Made by a program: the position numbers and the translations under genes
The notes under the pieces: generated by a model
Told to the model about the DNA's origin: nothing
Database searches by the model: none
What the model saw: the letters and a program-made list of their open reading frames with translations, nothing else
In this document: positions 54,223-64,000 of the stretch, in pieces
Layout of the letters: every line of letters begins with the position of its first letter
Numbering within the stretch: the first letter of the stretch is position 1
Assembly: GCA_963931925.1 (NCBI GenBank)
Contig: OZ007569.1
Location: 65,173,480 to 65,237,479 of the forward strand
Source of the DNA: Onchidella celtica
Lineage: Eukaryota; Mollusca; Gastropoda; Systellommatophora; Onchidiidae
Length of the DNA: 64,000 nt
Direction: 5' to 3'

Positions 54223-57200
54223 ATGGACTATCTGGGCGCACTGAAGCTTGCCAGACAAGAAGGCATTAGTGATGAGGAATTCAAAATTAGGTGGGACGAA
54301 GAGAAAGCCCAAAACCGAGAACAAAGGGCTATCGAACGAGAAGAAAAGGAGCGCGAACGAGAAGAAAAGGAGCGCGAACGAGAAGAAAAGGAGAAGGAAA
54401 GACAATTTGAAAGGGAGAGAATGGAATGCGAACGGGAACTAGCCAAAAACGGGTGTCACAATGGTAAAGGGAATGGAAAATCTGCTGCCCCGAAGGTACC
54501 TAAAATTGCCATTTTTGATGACTCGCGCGAGGATCTCGACTCGTATTTGAAAAGATTTGAAAGGCTCGCGCAGGCAAATGATTGGGAAGAAGACACCTGG
54601 GCAGACATGTTAGGGGCATTGTTAACTGGCAGGGCGTTAGATGTTTATTCCGGTCTCAGCGATGAAGACAGTAGGGATTACGAGAAGGTAAAGAAGGTGT
54701 TGTTCAAGAAGTATCACCTCACGGCAGAGGGTTATAGGCGTAAGTTTAGGGAGAGTCGTCTAGATAAGGACGAAACTTATACGCAGCTGTCCGTGAGATT
54801 GCAGAGATATTTTGAGAGGTGGGTAGACCTCTCAGAGGCAGAGAGAACTATGGAAGGGATTACGGATCTGTTAGTCAGGGAGCAGATGTTGAAGATTGTC
54901 GACTGTAATCTTTCCATATATTTGAAAGAGAGGGACCCCAAGTCCGTGCATGAGTTAGTTGAGATGGCGGACTTGTATAGTGAGGCTCATCAGTCGAAGC
55001 GAGGGCTGGAGCAACAGCAGAAGTCAGGTAAGAGGGTTGAGGAGAGCAGAAGTAAGGGTTTAGGAGTGAGTAAACCGGTATGCTTCAACTGTGGCTCTCC
55101 CAATCACCTGAGTAGGCAGTGTGACCAGGGCAGGACGAAGAAGGGTGCTGCTGCCACTGTCGAGGACAACCGAGGTAAGTCCCAGCGTGAGAGTGGGCGT
55201 GGTTGTTTTGTGTGTGGGTCACTTCTCCATATTGCGAGATTCTGTAGGAAGAGACAGAAAGAGACGACCGCAGTCGTACTAACCAGCGATGAGGAAGCCG
55301 ATGACAGTCAGTGGGAGTCATCGGGCAGGGCGAATACTCAACCAGGGGCTGAGCAGAGTGTTGGGCCACAGACCTTCATTTCTTGGGAGACGGAAGGTAA
55401 GAGTATTGAGTTAGAAGGTTCGACAGAACATGAGCCCGAAGACGATGTTCCGGAGAATGATTTATCCGCTCCATTTTTGGAGAAGGGGAGGATAGGGGAT
55501 AAAGAGATTACTATCCTTCGTGACACGGGATGCACGTGTGCGATTATAAAAAGGGACAAACTGCCTCCTAACAGCTTAACTGGGAAGAACAGGAGTTATG
55601 TCCTGATGGACGGGACGAGAAGGTCTGCTCCTGTCGCGGAAATGTGGGTAGAAACCCCATTTTATACTGGGCTTCTCAAAGCGCTAGTAGTGGAAGACCC
55701 AGTGGCCGATTTGATTATAGGAAACATAAAGGGGGCGTCTCTTGAGAAGATAAGTGTGGTACTCACGCGATCTCGCAAGGTGGAGATTGACAAGGAAGAG
55801 CATGAGTGTGAGAATGCGAGTGCGAAAGTGAGTCAGACCACAGATAATGAGGAGGCCAAGGGCAACTCAACGGAGGAGGTAAGGGTAGGGGCCAAGATAG
55901 GGGAACTCACACCAGGTGAGATAGCCCGGGCCCAGAGAGAGGACGAAACTTTGAGAGTTTTAAGGGAGAGAGCCACGTTGGAGCAATCGGCTGAGGTAGG
56001 TACTCACATAAAGGAGAGTAAGGGAATTTACTATCGGGTAAAGAAGGCCGGGGCTGGACGTGCTGATGTGGAGCAGTTGTTGGTACCTAAGCAGTACCGA
56101 AGTGAGCTGATGAAGATAGCTCACGAAGGAGTGTTCGGGGGACACTTAGGAATTTCGCGCACACAGGACAGAATAATGCAGTCGTTCTTTTGGCCTGGGA
56201 TAGGTGCGGACGTAGGTCGTTTCTGTCGATCGTGTGACGCGTGTCAAAGGACATCCAATAAAGGTAGGGTGACAAAGGTACCCCTAGTGCCGACGCCCCT
56301 GATCGACACGCCCTTTTCGCGCGTCGCCATAGATTTGGTTGGTCCACTTCCGCGTACGGAACATGGGAGATCGCGTTATATTTTGACGCTAGTAGATTAT
56401 GCCACGCGTTTCCCGGATGCCGTAGCCTTAAGGGGGATATCAGCTGAGCAGGTCAGTGAAGCGTTAATGGAAATATTTTCTCGGTTAGGCATACCAAAGG
56501 AAATAGTTTCAGATAGGGGATCACAGTTTACCGGTGAGCTGATGAGAGAGGTCAGTGCACTTCTCAAAACGAAACAGATATTCTGCTCGCCCTACCACGC
56601 GATGGCCAATGGTCTGTGTGAAAGATTTAACGGAGTGCTGAAGAATATGCTTCGCCGAGTAGCTCATGACAGACCCAAGGACTGGGACAGAATGTTGTGT
56701 CCACTGCTGTTCGCGTATCGCGAAACCCCACAGGCCAGTACAGGTTTTTCGCCGTTTGAACTAGTGTTCGGTCACCCTGTGAGAGGACCACTTGCAATAC
56801 TGAAGAATCTGTGGACTGGGGAAGCGGAGTCAGAAACGAGGTCATCGTACGAATACGTGGTAGATATTAGGGAACGATTGGAGGATGCCATGAAAGTCGT
56901 AGCCGAGAACAGCAGCGTCGAAAAACACAGGCAGAAGAAATACTACGATAGGGGGGCCAAACAGAGGAAATTCCAAGTGGGCGATTCCGTCCTCATACTT
57001 CTCCCAAGTGACGGATCGAAACTACAGATGACTTGGAAAGGGCCTTACAAAGTAGAAGAGCAGAGAGGGTCAGTGAATTACATGGTGAACGTCAAGGGGA
57101 AGAGACGACTGTATCACGCGAATATGCTGAAGAAGTATATTGAGAGGGAAGACGAACAGGAAAACACAGAGGCAATAGCTGCAGCTATAACTGACGAGAC

Positions 57201-58680
57201 CGATGAAGGAGAGGAAGCGACTTCGATGCCTCTGGAGACAGTCATGCCTAAGCTAGAACAGACCGAAACCTACAGGGATGTACAGTTAGGGGACACGCTA
57301 GATCAGGATCAGAGAGAACAGATGCAAGAGCTCATGGAAGAATACAAAGATATATTTACCGATGTACCGGGGCTCACTGACCTGATCAAGCACAAAATCC
57401 CATTGCTAGATCAAAAACCTGTGAAGGTAAGACCCTACCAACTACCGTACTCAACTAGAGAAGCTGTCAATGCTGAGGTAGGCAAGATGCTTGCGGCCAG
57501 AATCATCGAACCGTCCGAGTCCCCGTACAATAGTCCAATTGTATTAGTTAAGAAGCCCGATGGTCAACATCGTTTCTGCAACGACTACAGGCGGCTAAAT
57601 GTTGTGACTGCCGATGACGCCGAACCGATGCCTGAGGTAGAAGCCATTATTTCCAATCTAGCGGAGGCAAAATATTTCACCAAGCTGGACTTGACAAAGG
57701 GCTTTTATCAAGTTCCGATGGCCGAGGAAGATAAACACCTGACGGCGTTCGCCACACCGTTTGGGCTATACCAGTACAGGGTCATGCCGTTCGGGTTGAA
57801 GGGATCCCCCGCCACATTTAACAGGCTCATGAGGAAAGTATTAAAAGATGCTGGCGAAGGGGTAGATGCATTTGTAGACGACTGTCTTATACACAGTGCA
57901 AATTGGCCTGACCACTTGGAACGTTGTCGGAATGTCTTCGAGCGACTGAGACGGGCAAATTTAAAAGCTAGACCTACCAAGACGCTAATAGGGATGACAG
58001 AAGTCGAGTACTTAGGCCATAAGCTGGGACAGGGGACTGTAAGACCGCAGGAGAGTAAGGTGCGAGCCATTGTCGACTGTGACCGACCGACGACCAAGAC
58101 ACAAGTGAGGAGTTTCCTGGGGCTAACGGGGTACTATCGGAAGTTTGTACCAAATTACAGTGCAATCTCGGCGCCGTTGTCAGACCTCACAAAGAAGTCC
58201 CAGGGCACAAAGTTCGCGTGGGGACACGCGCAGGAGAACGCGCTCAATGCCCTAAAAATTTGTTTGAGTTCCGAGCCGATACTACGGATGCCAGACTGGA
58301 ACAAGGAACTGATTCTCCAGACAGACGCATCTAACCTTGGAGTGAGTGGCTGCCTACTTCAAGAAGACGAGGGTACGAAGTATCCAGTTGTATATGTTAG
58401 CAGAAAGTTGAAACCTGCGGAGAAGAACTACTCAACAATTGAAAAGGAATGCCTGGCCATAGTTTTCGCCGTTAGTAAGTTGCAGGCGTATCTGTATGGG
58501 AGAAACTTCGTGTTAGAGACGGACCACCGACCTCTAACTTGGATGCGAACTAAAGACCAGAAGAACGCGAGGGTAACTAGATGGAACCTGGCGCTGCAAC
58601 CATATAACTTTCGAGTCAGCAACATCAGGGGGCGAGACGCTCTATGGGCCGACACTCTATCTAGATTACCAGTAGATTAA
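54223..58680 (+). CDS. gag-pol: Element C gag-pol polyprotein (1485 aa)
   Basis: I start at the first ATG, 54223 (MDYLGALKLARQEG); the frame is open for ten more codons upstream but begins there with TTG. Approximate residues: E/K/R-rich coiled coil 20-75; capsid region 95-250; CCHC knuckles 287-300 and 328-341; protease DTG 434-436; integrase zinc finger H634, H641, C671, C674; catalytic D704, D764, E800 (D-D-35-E spacing); GPY/F 940-942; reverse transcriptase D1156 and FVDD with D1219, D1220; RNase H D1368, E1409, D1434. Gag and pol share one frame. The order protease-integrase-RT-RNase H with a Gypsy-type GPY/F end marks a Gmr1-like element. It differs from element B by a handful of residues and one extra seven-residue unit in the charged repeat. 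No break is seen. Confidence 0.96.
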   Translation: MDYLGALKLARQEGISDEEFKIRWDEEKAQNREQRAIEREEKEREREEKEREREEKEKERQFERERMECERELAKNGCHNGKGNGKSAAPKVPKIAIFDDSREDLDSYLKRFERLAQANDWEEDTWADMLGALLTGRALDVYSGLSDEDSRDYEKVKKVLFKKYHLTAEGYRRKFRESRLDKDETYTQLSVRLQRYFERWVDLSEAERTMEGITDLLVREQMLKIVDCNLSIYLKERDPKSVHELVEMADLYSEAHQSKRGLEQQQKSGKRVEESRSKGLGVSKPVCFNCGSPNHLSRQCDQGRTKKGAAATVEDNRGKSQRESGRGCFVCGSLLHIARFCRKRQKETTAVVLTSDEEADDSQWESSGRANTQPGAEQSVGPQTFISWETEGKSIELEGSTEHEPEDDVPENDLSAPFLEKGRIGDKEITILRDTGCTCAIIKRDKLPPNSLTGKNRSYVLMDGTRRSAPVAEMWVETPFYTGLLKALVVEDPVADLIIGNIKGASLEKISVVLTRSRKVEIDKEEHECENASAKVSQTTDNEEAKGNSTEEVRVGAKIGELTPGEIARAQREDETLRVLRERATLEQSAEVGTHIKESKGIYYRVKKAGAGRADVEQLLVPKQYRSELMKIAHEGVFGGHLGISRTQDRIMQSFFWPGIGADVGRFCRSCDACQRTSNKGRVTKVPLVPTPLIDTPFSRVAIDLVGPLPRTEHGRSRYILTLVDYATRFPDAVALRGISAEQVSEALMEIFSRLGIPKEIVSDRGSQFTGELMREVSALLKTKQIFCSPYHAMANGLCERFNGVLKNMLRRVAHDRPKDWDRMLCPLLFAYRETPQASTGFSPFELVFGHPVRGPLAILKNLWTGEAESETRSSYEYVVDIRERLEDAMKVVAENSSVEKHRQKKYYDRGAKQRKFQVGDSVLILLPSDGSKLQMTWKGPYKVEEQRGSVNYMVNVKGKRRLYHANMLKKYIEREDEQENTEAIAAAITDETDEGEEATSMPLETVMPKLEQTETYRDVQLGDTLDQDQREQMQELMEEYKDIFTDVPGLTDLIKHKIPLLDQKPVKVRPYQLPYSTREAVNAEVGKMLAARIIEPSESPYNSPIVLVKKPDGQHRFCNDYRRLNVVTADDAEPMPEVEAIISNLAEAKYFTKLDLTKGFYQVPMAEEDKHLTAFATPFGLYQYRVMPFGLKGSPATFNRLMRKVLKDAGEGVDAFVDDCLIHSANWPDHLERCRNVFERLRRANLKARPTKTLIGMTEVEYLGHKLGQGTVRPQESKVRAIVDCDRPTTKTQVRSFLGLTGYYRKFVPNYSAISAPLSDLTKKSQGTKFAWGHAQENALNALKICLSSEPILRMPDWNKELILQTDASNLGVSGCLLQEDEGTKYPVVYVSRKLKPAEKNYSTIEKECLAIVFAVSKLQAYLYGRNFVLETDHRPLTWMRTKDQKNARVTRWNLALQPYNFRVSNIRGRDALWADTLSRLPVD

Positions 58681-58718
58681 TAATTTTATTAGCCGATTTT
58701 GCCAGGGAAAATCGACTT

Positions 58719-58731
58719 AAGTGGGGGCGAT
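58719..58731 (+). other. Polypurine tract of element C
   Basis: AAGTGGGGGCGAT directly precedes the 3' LTR; same as in element B. Confidence 0.62.
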
Positions 58732-60083
58732 TGTAACAGGGCGACAGACAGGCAAGGTATAGCTAGCGTGGGAAGATAGCTAACGGCGGGGAGACAGAGT
58801 TATTGTAGGCCAGAGGGGGAAAGTAGCCGATGCAACTGAAGCGCTTTGACACCCGAAAAGAGTAGTGTTTACTTGACCGCCGTACTTGTCGATCAGATCA
58901 CCTGGGAATTGCTTGGGGGGGTAGAGCTGTTTCAATAGTATTTGACGTGGAGCCGACGGGGGTGGCTATTAGGATAACTAACGCACACTCGGTGGGCGTC
59001 TTGGGACGCTACCTGACTGGGTATAAATCCCCGAACGCTCCTTCCAACTTCAGACCGCTGAGAGCACTCACCAGCTTCGTGCCGAAGAGGAGACCACAAC
59101 TGCAACTGTAACTTTGTACTAGTCTTGTGAGTGGGGAAGGTCAGGGAACCCGCAAACATCCTTTGTCAGAGCGTGGTATCTTTGGTATCTTGTCGGCATT
59201 TGGGCTGTTGCTGAGTGGTAAGTTAATTGTACGATGTATGTGTATTTTACTTAATGTTCATGATTGTAGAACCTAAATCTAGTGGGTTTACTTTGGTATA
59301 ACTACTGCCTCTGAGAGAGTCACGGAAACGCCGTTATATATATGTTACGAAACCTTATAGGATGGGGTCCGTTAGAGAGAGCGTTATTCTTCGTGGGGAA
59401 CGTGTAAATATCATTAAAACTGTATTGATCGTTTATTCTATTGCCTATATGGGAGCCTATGGAGTATGGGAGCTGCAGCCTGACTTATAACAGTGTCAGC
59501 GGTTAAAAGTGTTAATGATGAATATCCGTCATGGAGTAAGTATGGAAGTCATGCCTTCCAGCAGTAGATTAGGAAGTTACGATTGTTTTTCTACAGAGGA
59601 GGAAGAACAACACCTTCTTGGCTTCTCAACTTCTTGTACTTTGATTAACGACATCGTGGCTTCTTGGCTTCCCGACCTATTGGTACCTGCCGATACCTGT
59701 TGATCTAACTGCGCAGTCAAGCCAGGGTAGGGAGGAAGAACCAGTGCCCAGATAGCGCCATACACCCCTAAAGGAGAGGTTTCCTTATGCTGAATGTTCC
59801 CATGTGTTTTATAAAATGTGCTAGAGATTGAATATTACGAAGCCATTCAATTAGCATGTACTGATTTGCATCAACTTCATTCCATCGAAATTCACATGAA
59901 ATTGTATGACCTATGTTCCTATTATTATTGAATGAATTAATAATTATTGTATATATGTAAGCAATACAGATATCGTTTGTTATAACTTATAGAAGAGAGA
60001 TAGTCGATTATTTAGTGTGTTGTGCCGTGCCCATCACGGCTGGTGTCAGAAGAAAGTTAGTGAGAGAAAGTGGAAACATCACA
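58732..60083 (+). repeat. 3' LTR of element C
   Basis: This 1352-bp LTR is identical to the 5' LTR as far as I could compare. The gacac after it is the target duplication. Confidence 0.97.
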
Positions 60084-60152
60084 GACACTGAGCTTCAATG
60101 AGACCTCGCGGACCAACCAACTGGATGGATCTCACTGAAACTCAGTTTTATG

Positions 60153-60339
60153 CAGTGGCGGACCTACATTTTGGAGGCCCTGAAGCTTGAACTGTTATGG
60201 GGGCCCCTTCGCAACCAGTAGCAACAAATTAGGGCAACATCCAAAATTCATTCGTTAAAAAAAGTTTATGCAGGACCCCTCCGGGACAAGAGGCCCTGAA
60301 GCTTTAAGCTTCATTAGTTTCATAGTAGATCCGCCACTG
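60153..60339. mobile_element. hAT-like MITE
   Basis: A 187-bp unit with perfect 10-bp inverted ends CAGTGGCGGA/TCCGCCACTG, typical of hAT-type nonautonomous elements. I see only atg on both sides (60150-60152, 60340-60342), not an 8-bp duplication, so the superfamily is provisional. Confidence 0.6.
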
Positions 60340-60342
60340 ATG

Positions 60343-60708
60343 GCGTGACGTCACCATCCAACTAGTTGGCCAATCAGAATCGACCAGTGGCGGCCGGAGC
60401 TTGAATCTCGGGCTTTCCAGTCCTAAGTGAGACCTTCGATTGAGTATTTTGTTTCCCGGTATTCCATACACCCAGACAGATGTTAGAAATTTCTGGAGTT
60501 TTATCATCACAATGACTATGATTATTACAAGAATCTGTAATAGAACTTGGTGACAAAAAGGTATAAAAACACCAGAAACTATGATGACACTGGCAATGAC
60601 CAGTGTGAAAATATTTAATTACTGACATTGATCTGAATAAAGATATGCATATTTCGAACATAAAATGGATACGAATTTTAATGAAGGTAACTGACTGCTG
60701 ACTGGAAA
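60343..60708. other. Noncoding DNA
   Basis: I see no gene. It includes a short palindrome GTGACGTCAC near 60345-60354. Confidence 0.45.
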
Positions 60709-60717
60709 CGAAATAAG

Positions 60718-61943
60718 GGTACCGGAAAACTGAGCCGGATTTTTAATCCTATTGTTCAAAACTTCAAAGGTAGCTCGTAAAAGCTGTTGGAAGACTGAGC
60801 CGGTTTTTGGCATATCGATACTTAATTTTTCTAACCACTAGTCAACCTCTTCCGTTCGCCATTTATTGAGACTGTTTCTTTGCTTTTTTTTCTGGTGAAT
60901 TTTGTAAGAATTAAATGCATGTAATTATAACAGCTGATTGAAACGGTCTTGATACGTGTTGCCCCCTGCTCACCACGGAGAGGTGAGAGTCGGATTTTGA
61001 GCAGGATAATGTTTATATTGAGAGCTGTTAAAACCATGATAAAAATTGTTTAAAAAATATTAAAAGGGGCCTCACAACTTGACGGGTAGCATCTTGAGAG
61101 CCATTTTGTGCACAAACTCTGCCTGGGACAGCCTTTGCTCATTGTAGTCAGTAATGAGGGTCTCCCTAATTCTCTCACGCTCACGCAAGCGTCTCACAGG
61201 AAGATTGTGGTACTGATAGGATGATCTGACCTTTATGTCAGTTCGTAGCTGTATATCTGCGAGTTTTTCGATCAACAGAAATATGTTTGGATGCGGCGAT
61301 GTAAAGTGGCTTGCAAAATGTTTATGGAAACTTTCGCATGCATTGGCCCTTCTGACGGAACTTTCAAGACAAGTCCGCAAGCTGGGAGGATATCTGGCAG
61401 TTGAAGAAATGTAGATGTCAAATACATAGTCTGAAAACATTGTGAGTTTGTCGTCATCCTGGTCTGGGCACTGGGCCATGATGACAAAGTACTTCACTAG
61501 GCTCAAGAGCCGGTAAGCCAAAAAAGGATTTTAGCCACATTGCCGTTTCACTGGTAGACTTGTACTCAGAAGATAGTCCAATTGTTGAAATTTTCGGTGC
61601 CATGCTTGACCGACATGAAACTGACAGACTTTAATTGTTGTCTCTGGGAAGGTGCGTCGACAGGCAGAAAGCATGGCTAGCCTATTGAGTTGTGTTAGGC
61701 GCGCGGGCACAGTCAGTTGTGTGCCTGTTGTGTAATAGCATACTGAGACTATCCAAAGATCTATCATGTTTATACCGTCCAGTGCTTTAGGGTTGGTACA
61801 TCAGGCTCACCGATCTAAAGTTCGAAAACAACATAGTCGATATCTACAACAAAAAACCGGCTCAGTTTTCCAACAGGGGTCGGCGGCTTATTGCGCAATG
61901 CGTTGCATAACAGGTGAAAAACCGGCTCAGTCTTCCGTACCCC
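60718..61943 (-). mobile_element. Mutator-like element (MULE) with transposase relic
   Basis: The left end GGTACCGGAAAACTGAGCCG and the right end, inverted, GGGTACGGAAGACTGAGCCG form long imperfect terminal inverted repeats of about 100 bp. Each carries a second inner copy of GGAARACTGAGCCGG (60790-60804 on the left; 61858-61872 inverted on the right). The flanks cgaaataag (60709-60717) and cgaaatagg (61944-61952) are a 9-bp duplication with one difference. A 9-bp duplication and long TIRs are the mark of Mutator-like elements, and the interior encodes part of a MULE transposase. At 1.23 kb it is an internally deleted copy. Confidence 0.8.
61072..61767 (-). pseudogene. MULE transposase C-terminal relic
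   Basis: The first part (61531-61767) has FPETTIKVCQFHVGQAWHRK, the C-x2-H region late in the MULE transposase catalytic domain. The second part (61072-61521) has FSDYVFDIYI, YPPSLR, then RANACESFHKHFASHF and HPNIFLLIEKLADIQLRTDI, the conserved end of this family. Both are in the same frame but separated by a stop codon at 61531-61533. The expected WLKSFFGLP-like stretch between them reads in another frame (about 61511-61541), so two small shifts have occurred. The N-terminal FLYWCH or DNA-binding part and the first catalytic aspartates are missing. It is inactive. Such transposases normally cut and paste elements with 9-bp duplications, as seen here. Confidence 0.78.
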
Positions 61944-61952
61944 CGAAATAGG

Positions 61953-63095
61953 GGTGAAAACATCATTACTTGTTTTATAGCTGCATTTCAGTGGACCATC
62001 AGCGTGTTCTAACAACAGAAATAAAAATAAACACCACTTTTTGCGTATGTACACCATTAAATTTGATACCTTGGCAGTTTAAATATTTTGCCTTGGCAAA
62101 TTTTATTGCGAGACTGACGGCTGGGGTAACAGGAGTTGCCTAGCAAATTCGTTGCTTTACTTCAAATTTTTGCTGTTTTTTTTTGTGGGGGGGGGGGGGG
62201 GAGGGGGGGGGTAGAGAGAGATGGCTGCACTTGTTTATCTGTTATCTGGCAAACTTTGTTCTTATCTCTGGTGGCATATTAAATATTTAATATAGTTTTT
62301 TTTTTTTAATGCAAGAAAATAATTAGATCCAGATCTATGTCACAATAAATTCCCCTATCATTATGCAATTTCATGTCCCTATCAATAATGTGCTTGATGC
62401 TTCATATTTGTATGGCAGAAAAGGGCGTGCCCTATTCTTCAGAGGAGTTGGAGGAATACATTAGAGCTTAAAAATTAAGCTTACACCAGTCGAATGCTAG
62501 TGTCTAAAGCTTTGCTCCCCTGTTGCAGATTCCGTGCGTATCCAGCACTACACGTATCTTTCTTGGTAGGGGAATTGTACCAAATCGAACCCTCAGCACA
62601 GTGCATTCTTGGTGCAAATTCCGTGACTGCACCATATCGAACATTAAAAATTTGTCAAAATTTTCTTCTTGCAGATTCCCTGCGTGTTTGTGCACTCTGC
62701 GCTCCATTCGTGTGGGGAAAATCGTACCACTGAATGCTTGCCAAAAGAAAAAAAAAATCAGCAAAAAACACTCACACAAAAAAAAAAAGCAACTAAAAAA
62801 TTAAAAATCAAATAGCTCTAGGTCGATGTGTGTACTATTACGACAGACAGACAGACAGACAGAACATTTTAGTAGAACTAGTCACACGTGCTCACTTTCC
62901 ATAATCTGATATCTGAGGTCAGTGTTTCTATGATTATTAGCGCAGTAATATGATAGCAGATTGTGTGGCAATACCGTGATTAAAAACACACTGTAATAAT
63001 AATAGTCTTGTTTTACACAAACCCTCTAAGCTCTGGGATCAAGGACATCAGCTCTCTCGCTTTCGAAAACTGCGAAACGAACGGAAATTTAAACC
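61953..63095. other. Noncoding DNA
   Basis: I see no supported gene. G-rich run near 62187-62211 after a T-run, and (CAGA)n near 62845-62861. Confidence 0.5.
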
Positions 63096-63099
63096 ACAA

Positions 63100-63292
63100 G
63101 ACAGGGAGGGGAAATGGGGTGAGAAAAAGAGGGAGAAAGAGAGAGAAAGAGTGAACAAATGAGAGAGAGAGAGGAGATAGACATAGAGAGGAGAGAGGGA
63201 GAGAAAGAGAAAGAGAGGGAAAAGAGGAGAGAGAAAGAGAAAGGGAGAGATTAAGAGAAAGGTATAGAGAGAAGAGGCGGGGAGAGAGAGAG
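63100..63292. repeat. GA-rich block duplicated from 51.5 kb
   Basis: Nearly the same as 51489-51672, same orientation, with small GAGA length differences. Confidence 0.85.
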
Positions 63293-64000
63293 AGCGAATG
63301 CTGTAATGTGCACGTTTTAACGCACAGCTCAGAGACTCTCTTCCTACGGAATTGTTTCAATTCTACGTCAGTCTCTGAACTATGAGTTAAAACGCTCACA
63401 TTTTCACATAATTATTATGGCCTAACATTTCCGTGAAATTGTTTTCATCCTATGTCAAACACACTTGAAACAACAATGCTTCTCGTAACAAAAATTTGCA
63501 TTATATTTTTACTTTTGTGGCCGATGAAACATATTTATTGTTATTCTGATGTGTTTTTAACACATTACATAATTACCATCAAGCTTTTTGCGACCTATGA
63601 ACATTATTATGCTAGGATAATTATTACAAAAGAGATAAACATTGTATTTCACATTTAATACCATCCATTTTCATGAGAATGTAAAGCTTGATTTTGATCA
63701 CTAAAAGAAGCTGCGAGTATTCATGGAAACAGTTTCCCTTGTGACAATGAAATAAACTTTGTCCCTTGCCTCTAACATCTATCTTTAATGTTTCCTTCCC
63801 TAAGAAGTGCTTTACTTTATTTCTTTACCTAAATGCTATTTTACTATTTGCTTTCTTCTCTCTCTCTTTCCCTATCTCTCTCTCTTTCTGTTTCTCTCTC
63901 TCTTTCCGTGACATGTGTGTGTGCGTGTGAAAAGAGCTATTTACATCCTTGATATTTCCCTGAAGGAATTTACACCGCATGCAAAAAATATTTGAAATTG
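63293..64000. other. Noncoding right end
   Basis: I see no gene. TC-rich microsatellite at about 63857-63907 followed by a TGTGTGTGCGTGTG stretch. Confidence 0.5.

Larger units (their letters stand above)
52585..60083 (+). mobile_element. Element C: Gmr1-like LTR retrotransposon, looks whole
   Basis: This 7499-bp element has 1352-bp LTRs at 52585-53936 and 58732-60083 and a perfect 5-bp duplication, gacac (52580-52584 and 60084-60088). I found no difference between its two LTRs by eye. It has a tRNA-Leu type primer site, one unbroken gag-pol frame and a polypurine tract. It is the same family as element B, in the opposite orientation 16.7 kb away. It looks whole and is probably the youngest insertion in the window. 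Confidence 0.97.

Noticed and set aside
28379-60083. B and C as the arms of one segmental inverted duplication
   Set aside because: Homology ends exactly at the LTR edges and the target duplications differ, so they are separate insertions.
1-64000. CRISPR array, operon or bacterial content
   Set aside because: The tandem repeats lack spacer structure, and the elements and base composition are those of an animal genome.

Overview
This is a eukaryotic window made almost entirely of transposable elements and repeat-rich noncoding DNA. I found no convincing multi-exon host gene. AT-rich spacers, many poly-G/poly-C runs, GA-rich and TATC microsatellites, a Mutator-like element, Helitron-like termini, MITEs, LINE 3' ends and Gypsy LTR elements all point to an invertebrate animal. 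A mollusc (perhaps a gastropod) is my best guess, but that is an inference from repeat style only.

Layout. (1) 887-8755, minus strand: an LTR retrotransposon (element A) with 621-622 bp LTRs, a 5-bp target duplication and a tRNA-Pro type primer site. It is broken, and a 1.24-kb solo LTR of another family (4439-5680) has jumped into it. (2) 8.8-28.4 kb: mostly noncoding. It holds a TATA box followed by strong RNA-like hairpins (9505-9724), a 117-bp duplication, a Helitron-like copy carrying a second solo LTR (16657-17852), two LINE 3' ends (19957-20142 and 23959-25000) and several MITEs. (3) 28379-35858, minus: element B, an LTR retrotransposon with 1353-bp LTRs that looks whole. (4) 36-52.5 kb: noncoding DNA with SINE-like copies, a MITE set in a T-tract, segmental tandem duplications, Helitron-like ends, microsatellites and a small TIR-bounded unit with a THAP-like exon (52179-52526). 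(5) 52585-60083, plus: element C, a second whole-looking copy of the same family as B in the opposite orientation. (6) 60.1-64 kb: a hAT-like MITE, a Mutator-like transposon with a transposase relic (60718-61943), and a GA-rich block duplicated from 51.5 kb.

The main biological result is that A and B/C, two clearly different families with different tRNA primers, both carry Gypsy-type proteins in the order gag-protease-integrase-reverse transcriptase-RNase H. The integrase lies upstream of the reverse transcriptase, as in Ty1/copia, yet the integrase has a Gypsy-type GPY/F end. This is the arrangement of the Gmr1-like group. B and C have unbroken gag-pol frames of 1478 and 1485 codons, nearly identical or identical LTR pairs, and different target duplications, so both inserted very recently. 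A possible leader intron runs from a GTAAGT in the 5' LTR to an AG 11 bases before the first ATG.
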